From positions 1,984,001 to 2,048,000 of the forward strand of contig JARFIW010000108.1 of NCBI GenBank assembly GCA_036346225.1: DNA of 64,000 nucleotides, given 5' to 3'. This document shows, one piece after another, positions 56,551 to 64,000 of this stretch. Each line of letters begins with the position of its first letter. Within the stretch, counting starts at the first letter, position 1. The stretch comes from Platerodrilus igneus (taxonomy: Eukaryota > Arthropoda > Insecta > Coleoptera > Lycidae). A program made the position numbers and the translations under genes. The notes under the pieces are model-generated. The model made no database searches. It was not told the origin of the DNA and saw only the letters and a program-made list of their open reading frames with translations.

Positions 56551-59178
56551 GCACAGATTTCTAAATTTAAGTTATAGGATCAAAGTAGCCTTAGAGCATG
56601 TGACATATGCCCAGGAACCTTACAAAATGACCTGAAAAGGTCGGCTTATTTCGAAAAATAAAAAGAAAAGTTGCCAAGTTATGAGAGCTGTAAAACAAGG
56701 TATGGTATCAAAATGACAAAAGATTATTCATCTCAAAAATGTTAGAAATTTGGAAATTCTTCAATATAATAATCTTATATGCTAATTCCCCACATTTCAG
56801 GAGACCGTAGAGTACCGGGGGCGGCAAAATAAGTTTGTAAAAGTTTCAGAAAGCCTACAGTGAAAAAATTGAACTTCTAAAGCACAATTAACTAAAACTT
56901 TGTTACAACCCATTTAGAAAATTTTCCCTCACACCATAGAAGATCAGCCTTCTTCGTGATTAAACAAAATGTTGCCAAGGTGCGCCGACAACAAAATGGT
57001 GTTTGAGAATAACACCTCAGCTCAAAAATCTGGTAATTTTACAAGTCTGCAATAACATGATTCAAAATGTTAAGTACCTTGGAATTTTGGAGAACCAGGA
57101 ACCGCAAAAAGCACCCGAAATAGGGTGTAGAATATTAACGATCGTCTTTAGTTTACAAACAAAAAAATTTTGAAATTATGGATGCAACTATCCTAAACGC
57201 GCGTGATAAATATTGAGGGAGCTTCCAAAATGACACCGAGTAAGATTCGTTTTATTTTAAAGGCAAAAACGCGATTGCCAGAATGTTGGAGCTGTAAAAC
57301 AATAAGATTTGAGAATAATAAACGATAGAATGACAACTTTTCTACGTTCCTTTAAATTTTAGAAAAGCAGGGAGAAGTGGAAGCGTCTAAATAGGGTGAT
57401 AAAATTTTGAGAAAAGCTACAGCTAAAGCCATTCAGGAAAATTGAGATTCTGGAATTTAACTAGCTTAAAAACACGTGACTAAATATTCCAAAAGTTTTC
57501 GAAATTGGCTTATTTTAAAAGCAAAAAAAAAGGTAGAGGGGTGCGGATGTAGTTAGAAAAATGGAGTTTGTGAAAAAGACTAAGTGGTTCCATTTCCAAA
57601 ATTCTTAAAAGTTTGAAGTATCGGAGTAAAATGAAAAATGTTGGATCAGGCGAAGGATCATCAGGAGCGAAGAAATAGAGTTTTAGAGTACTTACAAAAA
57701 CCTTGAACTTATCAACCCGGAAATTTTTTAATTTTGATGGTAACTAGCCCTCATACATACTGAGGAAGGTTTCAACGTGACATTCAGCAGATCGGCACTC
57801 TTATAAGTAAAGAAAAATACACTCGAAATGGTGTTTGATGATTATAAAAGAGATCTCTATCTTCATCTAAAAAATTGCTATAAATTCTGAGATCTTTGAG
57901 AAAGGCAAAATTGTGCTAAAGGAAACCCTCAGCTTAAAGACCCAACAAATGTAAAAATGTTTACTGCAAGTGGTTTAAAGGCATTAAACATCTTCAGAAA
58001 GCTTTTAAACTTCGTTTTCCTAAGAGAAGCAAAATTGAAAGAAGGGGGTGGTTTTCCAATGTGGATATCATCAAAATATTGAAGTTACATTGCATTCGTT
58101 TCACAACCTAGGCCTCGCTCTTAATAACTCTGACCTTTACCGATAGGCCAACAAGATTTTGAAAAGACATCGTTTTCCTAATGCTCTACGACTGTAAAAG
58201 ATTTAGAGACGTTTTTAAAAGGATACTTCTGCGAGAGTTCTTAAGAAGTGACAGAGGCTTTGAGCCAAATACAGTTTGTTGAATATTTAGTAAATTGGAC
58301 ATGAACTACTCGTATCGCCAAAAAATAAATGAGCTAAATCAGCTTTTATCAAACGCCACTCAAATATTGGAGTAACTTCAAGTTGAAAATCGCAGTTTTC
58401 CTAATACCAAGCTACTTGTATTTTTTCAAATTTTCCAAAATCGATAGTGGTGATTGGAAATATCGGAATCTGGCCGCATGTTTGGAAAAAAATGTAATCA
58501 CAAAAAACTAAGAATCATACAGCATTAAAAGATGTATTTTAAGAAGGGTTGATAGTTAGGCAAGTTTTTGGGGTTACGATGATGTATGTGTTGATTGCTC
58601 TGTGCGCACCACTAGAATTCGACGATCAAATATCTGAGATGAAAAAACTGTTTTTCCAGTCAGCATTGATGCGGCCTATAACCTGATTTTGAATAACGAA
58701 AAGCTTAACTTTGAACGCACAGCGTATATCGTAATTTTGACATGGAAAGAAATTACATAAATTTATTTTCTAAAATTTCCCAAAATAGACAGAATTACAT
58801 AAAATGGTTTCAAAATTACCCAAAACATTGAGAGTATTTTGGAGGAATAGCACCAATGTTAGATTACCGTCATATTGGTGATGATTTTGCCTATGCTTGG
58901 AATCGGATCAAAACCGTTGGTCAAATGTACATTCATCACTATGACTGTATAGGAAAATATTACCATCTTGGAGATAAGGGAATTCAAGGCTAAAAATCGT
59001 ATTTTGGCAACCCACCGTCGCCATTCTGAGAGGTGAACGAGAATGACAAGCTGCCGACATACAGAAATGCTTCTGCGGTGAAAACACAAAAATTTTGTAC
59101 ACGCTTGCCGAGACCAAAACTAAGCCTACTAAGTCTACTAGTGGGCATTCCGTGTGGACATCGCTAAGTAAAAGCATC
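56551..59178 (+). repeat. higher-order repeat, copy 2
   Basis: Follows copy 1 head-to-tail. Monomer starts near 56560, 56865, 57163, 57438, 57718 and 57950 correspond to those of copy 1. The unit end GCTAAGTAAA is shared (56532 and 59164), and the sequence after the retroposon (TGCACAATTTG at 59710) resembles copy 1's junction TTGCACAGATTTC. Confidence 0.8.
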
Positions 59179-59696
59179 CTTTTTTTTAATAAACTTTATT
59201 TGTTATTAGTCTGTTACCTAAAAATTTAAAACAGACCTGACCCGCTCCCTGACTAAGCCGTGGTTGAAAGGCAAAATGAAAATTTATTGTTGTTAGTGTT
59301 CGAAATCACTCTGGTTTGTGTGTGTGTGTGCTAGTATGGAATTGTGTGTATGTGTTTGTCTGTATGTAGTGGTGTTATGAAACTGCTTCCCCCTCGTTCC
59401 CGACCGTCGACAGTCGGAAATCAGTAAACCGAGAAATTTGCATTTCTGCACGTGTCCTGACTATCGGCAACCAAAAACCAGAGGATCCACGTACGGTCCC
59501 AAGTGTGGTGGTGTCGTCAGTGATATTGCCAGGGTGTTTGCCCAAAAGGCTACATTAAGATTAGCTGCAATGTGGCTTAGTCAGGTCTCGAGCTATTAAT
59601 ACATCTGTGTTTGCCCTCTTGTTATATGTTATTTTGCTAAGGTACTAAATTTAAATGTTAGTTTTAAAAGTCCTGATCTATCAGCTTACAACTAAA
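59179..59696 (-). mobile_element. 518-bp retroposon with 13-bp target duplication
   Basis: AAGTAAAAGCATC flanks both sides (59166-59178 and 59697-59709). The plus-strand left end CTTTTTTTTAATAAAC is a poly(A) tail on the minus strand, so the element is a minus-strand retroposon inserted by a LINE machinery. It includes a (TG)n tract (59311-59370) and the block GATTTCCGACTGTCGACGG on the minus strand, shared with the repeat array at 6.8-7.7 kb. It could be a SINE or a 5'-truncated LINE tail. It carries no ORF. Confidence 0.85.
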
Positions 59697-59709
59697 AAGT
59701 AAAAGCATC

Positions 59710-61932
59710 TGCACAATTTGGGTCTGTCAAAGGACCCTCCTGTTGCGAATAAGGACGAGACAACGGTGTACACTTTGTGTACTTGTCCACCTCTCGCCAA
59801 ACTCCAAAGATCCATACCGGAAACTTCTGGTCCGGCACCGCCAGAAATAGGACACGTCTTAGAAGACGACTGAACAACCTCCGACACATGATCCAGCGAG
59901 CTACGGAGCAACTAAATGCGGACAAACAACTACTAGCACCTATGATTCTGAAACAGCGGCATCAAAAAGCGAAGTACAAGAAACAAATATACGAAGTGAA
60001 AAAAAAACATCTTCAACGATTAATTGACTATTCAAGTGCTAACCTTTGAACGACCTAAGCACACTTTCTTTACTCCTAAATAGAGTTGTTTCCCCACCAC
60101 CCTAAATGTACCGACACCATCTCAGTAACAAATCGTTATTTACTGCCCAAACCCTCCTAATTAACTTCCTGATGATTCCATAGACACGAATTTTCTTTAT
60201 ACATTAGTTTTCAAATTAAATCTTCTGGTCCTGGTCATATTACCAATATAAACACCAAAAGATTTTGATTAATAATCTGACAACCGATTCGAGTGCTATT
60301 TCGCACATGCCTAACAAATAGTTTCTTCTCGAATATTTTAAAACGAGCAAACATTACCCTCTCGACACCTTTTAAACCCCGATGACCCGATTTTATACAG
60401 ACCAATTGTTCTGCTTCCAACCCCTGGAAACCTCCTACAGAAACTAGTCCTCCAGAAAATTCAATTCCACATTGAGACAAACTCCTTTCGATCCAACCAT
60501 AGGTCTAAACAAACTATTCACCTTTTAATTTCAAAAGTCCAAGCATCACAAAATAAATATGTCTTTGCAAATTTCCTAGATTTTCACTCCGCTTTCAATC
60601 CTTTGTGGTGGACTAACACCCTAAATCAATTGAAAATCCGAAAATTCCATAAAAAAAATTTTTTATTGTAAATTTATGTTTGTTTGCTTGAACAGCTACC
60701 CTGAGCTCTAACTTCTACTTTTTAACTACACTTCTTTCTCAAAGTTGCCCTTAAGGATCCACACTTTCACTCACTTTATGGAAATTAGCCATCAATCCGC
60801 TCCTTGATCTCAGTATCTCTATCACAGGCACCCTTGCATACTCTGACGATCCTAATTGCCTAATTTACGATAGTTTCCGTCTTGAAGTAGAATCTACCGT
60901 CAACGTCCTCACCTAGCAAGTCGATTCCTAATTACTCCTAATCAAACAACCCATTTCTACTACCAAATCAAAAATGTTATTTTTAAAAGAACTCGCAGAT
61001 ACGTCGCAATTTAAAAATCCATATCCTAGGAACACCTTTTACCTTCTCTGACTTCGTCTTCTATTTGGGAATCCACCTTGAAACCAGACTAAAAATGCAC
61101 CTCCAGAAAATCCAAGTCAATCCTATTTAACAATTATTAATCTCTACCGTAATCCATCCAGCTAACCCAGTCCATTATAAGGCTAATCCCAAACAACATC
61201 ATTATTCCTAGCGTCAGTCTGCCGACTCCTGGTACCTGCTAACAACCCTTACCCCCTCTTCGAGAAAAACCTTAACCCAATAATGCGTCCATATCTCTTT
61301 TATGTCTCTAGAGCATTCCGCACTACTCCACTGCGATCCTCTATACAATGCCCAACAACAACTTAAAGTTACATCGAACCATTCACAAACGTGACTATAT
61401 CATATCTCTTGAAACGTACCGAACCATCTCATTAGCCGCATTTATAACTCCCTACTCCATGATTGGCAAACATCTTGGCCCTACTCTGATACCCCTACCA
61501 AATCCTTTCCGACGTCACAAATATTCCCACACATATCCAACATTCCAGCAAAATCACCATCCAATTCCTAACAGGCTACGGCAAATTGCGGCATATAATT
61601 CAATCCTTCAAATTAATCCCTCCTCCATTCTGTTTCTGCAGTCAACAACCCCCGATCACCTATTATTCTACTGCCCATACCTTACCCACATTTGGAATAA
61701 CTGCAAGGCTATGACAGATTTTGATCCTTTCTGCCCACTCCCAGATACGACTCTCCCTGCAACAAACTTTCCCTTACCATTAAGTCAATACCTTCAACAA
61801 ATCTTAGATAACAAACTGCTCATTCCACCTCCTGTCCCTTCGAACAACATAAAGAATTGCATCGGAACCGAGTTAATTCCACTTCCCCGTACTAGTAACA
61901 GACTTACGACATCCAGATGTGGATACGGGTGA
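59710..61932 (+). pseudogene. jockey/R1-like LINE ORF2, decayed
   Basis: Pieces in order: the linker frame 59777-60049 (RRRLNNLRHMIQRATEQLN, KKHLQRLIDYS), then RT fingers with DPILYRPIVLLPTPGNLLQK, FRSNHRSKQTIHLLISKV and FLDFHSAFNPLWWTNTLNQL (first catalytic D, about 60575-60635), YSDDPNCLIYD (catalytic YxDD, about 60840-60872), LGIHLETRLKMHLQKIQ, and the C-terminus with FLTGYGKLRHIIQSFKLI, FCFC and TPDHLLFYCPYLTHIW. Many stops and frameshifts break it. The 194-codon frame at 61348-61932 is only partly the real frame. Confidence 0.8.
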
Positions 61933-62079
61933 AATATCTGCCCTTCAGAAATGTCAGAATTATTATTGCTTATTTCTTTTATATGTTTTAGTTATGTACG
62001 GCTAGGATGGGTTAATAGCCTAAGTATAGTCACACACAGTCAGACAAACTCCTTGGTCTGACAATCTCAAGTTCATCTG

Positions 62080-62170
62080 TAAGATTGGGTAGCTGAGTGA
62101 TCGAGGACCAAGCTGGCTTTAAAAAGGTAGCACAATGGTCCTAGGTTGAGACCTAATGGCGCGGATTTAC
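62080..62170 (+). repeat. degenerate tRNA-like SINE head
   Basis: GGTAGCTGAGTGATCGAGGA resembles box A. AGGTTGAGACCTAATGG, about 70 bp later, resembles box B with mismatches. This spacing fits a serine-type tRNA-derived SINE of another family. It does not fold as a functional tRNA by eye. Confidence 0.45.
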
Positions 62171-62357
62171 GTCCTTCTCATTTAATGAACATTTTATATT
62201 AGCTCTGCAAAAACGGACGATCTATCACTAAAACACAATACTCTACATGGGTTAGTCAACTGCATGAGGGGTAGAAATTATTGCTGTGAGAAATTTCTTA
62301 AGGTTTTTACTCTATAAACATTGTTTGGTCAAAATTATAGCATAGCATAGCAGAACT

Positions 62358-62690
62358 TTGGTGAAACTGGCTTTGATCTACGATCCGTCGCACTTGTCTT
62401 CGGGAGATTACAGTATCTTCAAACCAACTTTAAAAAGAGGAAGATTTACAACGATTGATAAAGTTCGATACATTGCAGCGGAGTGGCACGCAGAAAAATG
62501 GCAGTTTTCTAAATTGAATTTCTTTTGGCGAACATTGAGGTGGATTATCCATTTTGAAGTATATGTCATCGTTGGGAATTGGCAGACTCCGCCAACACCT
62601 CCGTCAATAAAAAGTTTGAAGTGGGAGGGGAATGGTCATCAAAAAGCATCGCCAAAAAACTATTGTCAAAGGTTTTGCATGAGAGTTGTT
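62358..62690 (+). pseudogene. mariner transposase C-terminus, relic
   Basis: The frame reads YDPSHLSSGDYSIFKPTLKR, then GRFTTIDKVRYIAAEWHAEK and FFWRTLRWI. This aligns with the end of mariner transposases (Y-S-P-D-L-x-P-S-D-Y-x-L-F ... G-x-x-F-x-x-x-E-V-x-x-A-x-x-E-W). The aspartate of SDY is kept, but the PDL aspartate is lost. The part after about residue 75 is unrelated. It is older than the other two mariner copies. Confidence 0.6.
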
Positions 62691-62699
62691 TAGGGTTGA

Positions 62700-63140
62700 A
62701 GGAAAAAATGGTTTTGATTCGCTTTCCTAGACCAACAAGATAAACTAGTCTTATTTTGGTCGGGCGTGCAAAAATTCTAAACATTTCTGCCCGTATCAAC
62801 TGATATGTGAAAAAATTTAAGTTATCTAGGTGCTACAAAGTCGTTATCTGAAGTTCGTATTTTTCCCGTCAAATAAAAGGGCTTTTGAACAATTTATTCT
62901 AATATTTGAGTGCTAAAAGATATTTTACTGAATAGATCTCGTTTCAAAATATGCATACTCCATACTATCAATTGGACTATCTCATTGAGGAAATTTCAGC
63001 TCTTTCTTTAAGATACTAAGAACCTTCTGTAAGAAAATTTGCTCAAACATACATTCAGAAAACTTTTTGAACTACCCAGTACCCAAAAACCTCAAGGGGT
63101 GTCTTGTAACACATCTACTCAAATTCAAAATTTCACACAA
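62700..63140. other. putative intron sequence, nothing else seen
   Basis: AT-rich DNA without ORFs. It lies downstream, in minus sense, of the splice donor at 63145 and would be intron of the host gene. Confidence 0.4.
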
Positions 63141-63145
63141 CTTAC

Positions 63146-63530
63146 CGTGTCCAGCAACACCTCCATACGACGAGTGCATACTTTGGTGGTAGTACCTAGC
63201 AGCCCTCTGCGTACCAGATGGATCCAGGAAAAACCCCATATGTTCTGCCACACTAGAATTTAAATCTGCCACTCCTCCATCAAGGCCACCTTGGTGGGCA
63301 GGACTTGCAGAAGTTCCCGTACGCGGATGATCGTACCAGCGTCCCACCGCCGCGGCATCGTTGGTCATCTCCATAATCATAGGTAACAAGTTTTAAATAA
63401 TACACATCACACGCGAAGAAAACTTGTGAATTAAATCACTACAGAGCCTTTTTGAGCAAAACTCGAACAACTTTTGCAGGTGTTACACTTGAAACTTGCA
63501 ATTTGAGATGTGATTCACGAAAACCTGGAT
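63146..63530 (-). CDS. host gene exon with start codon; candidate transcription factor N-terminus
   Basis: A minus-strand exon bounded by an acceptor TTTGTTGCAG (63531-63540) and a donor with GTAAGTTGTG (63136-63145). Coding starts at ATG 63380 (MIMEMTNDAAAVGRWYDHPR), leaving about 150 bp of 5' untranslated sequence in the same exon, and runs 78 codons in phase to the donor. Further residues: LNSSVAEHMGFFLDPSGTQR, then AARYYHQSMHSSYGG. Composition is GC-richer than the surroundings and the frame is free of stops. The G/S/H/Y-rich, low-complexity character resembles N-terminal regions of developmental regulators. A GATA-factor (pannier-like) identity crossed my mind but cannot be established here. 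Later exons lie left of 63136 or outside the window. Confidence 0.6.
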
Positions 63531-63540
63531 CTGCAACAAA

Positions 63541-64000
63541 TTAAGTTTTATCAATAATTTATTATCTTATAAAATAAATAATATTGATTATCATTGATTA
63601 AACAAAGATAAATGTAGTTTGCAACTCCTCGAAAAAGTGCAAAGCTTTAATAGTTATTTCTAAGTAGGTGCTATTTATTGGCACGTGGTTCAAAGGTGTG
63701 CCGAATTATTTATCAGAAAGATTAAAAAATATGTGATTACATTTATAAATAACCTGGTTATAATTTCAAACTGAATTGAACATTTCTAGGTGGCATGACT
63801 GTCCTTGAACCAAAGTTGCATCTACATACTGAAGTCAGAAACTTTTAAGATAAACATCTGATGATCATGCATGAGTAACGTCATTGCCATGGGTTTCAAA
63901 ATTCAAAGTCAAAAATCAGGCGAAGTTGTTACAACAGCAGAAGATAGTAGTCTCAAAACTTCGTATGCAGCCAGTGTCATTTATGTGGAAACAGGCCCCA
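63541..64000. other. upstream intron/promoter-side sequence with GATA words
   Basis: AT-rich, no ORF. WGATAR-type words occur near 63562, 63588, 63605, 63711 and 63848 on either strand, which is modestly more than expected. If the exon at 63146 belongs to a developmental gene this could be regulatory, but composition alone may explain it. Confidence 0.3.

Noticed and set aside
61348..61932. 194-codon ORF as an independent gene
   Set aside because: Its middle corresponds to the C-terminal region of a LINE, with the family motif FLTGYGK in another frame, so it is part of a decayed ORF2.

Overview
The window reads as nuclear DNA of an animal, most likely an insect. It is AT-rich and gene-poor, with long stretches lacking ORFs, tRNA-derived SINEs, jockey/R1-like LINE fragments, mariner transposases, Gypsy-type LTR retrotransposons, (TA)n and (CA)n arrays and GT-AG splice signals. 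There are no operons, ribosome binding sites or CRISPR arrays. Only one exon looks like a host gene: a GC-richer minus-strand coding exon at 63146-63380 with a splice acceptor at 63531 and a donor at 63145. Nearly everything else that can be recognised is mobile DNA in various states of decay.

Layout. 1-835: end of a LINE and two minus-strand SINEs. 1120-6700: dispersed repeats and AT-rich spacer. 6715-7800: four divergent units of a repeat carrying (CA)n tracts. 8410-10196: relic LTR, then a cluster of (TA)n arrays holding a 207-bp TA-flanked MITE. 10746-16995: a Gypsy-like element with nearly identical 1.7-kb LTRs, a gag, a protease and a truncated RT, sitting inside (TA)n. 17769-19972: a dispersed 398-bp repeat, a minus-strand gag/protease relic and three SINEs. 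22108-22562: 5' part of a mariner. 22601-31389: tandem LTR-gag-LTR-gag array whose third LTR is gone. 31390-32437: LINE RT fragment. 32438-38352: a 5.9-kb element with about 1.6-kb inverted arms, each arm carrying a copy of the 3' part of an unidentified gene; this is the least explained system in the window. 38796-44695: LTR element with perfect 4-bp target duplication and decayed pol. 46065-49610: a mariner split by a 2.66-kb gag-only LTR element with AGAT target duplication. 49615-51241: tandem repeats and a fragment of the 32-kb element. 52300-53640 and 59710-61932: two LINE copies in opposite orientation. Between them, 53655-59178 is a two-copy higher-order repeat built of diverged monomers. 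59179-59696: a retroposon with a 13-bp target duplication. 62080-62690: a tRNA-like SINE head and a third mariner relic. 63146-63530: the host exon.

Working together: gag-only elements (22.6-31.4 kb, 46.8-49.5 kb) would depend on polymerase from other copies. The 46.8-kb element shares its pre-3'-LTR segment and hairpin LTR start with the 38.8-kb element, so they look like a non-autonomous/autonomous pair. Nested insertions give a relative order: mariner before the LTR element at 46.8 kb, LINE before the inverted-arm element at 32.4 kb, higher-order repeat before the retroposon at 59.2 kb. All identities are read by eye; no alignment or database search was run.
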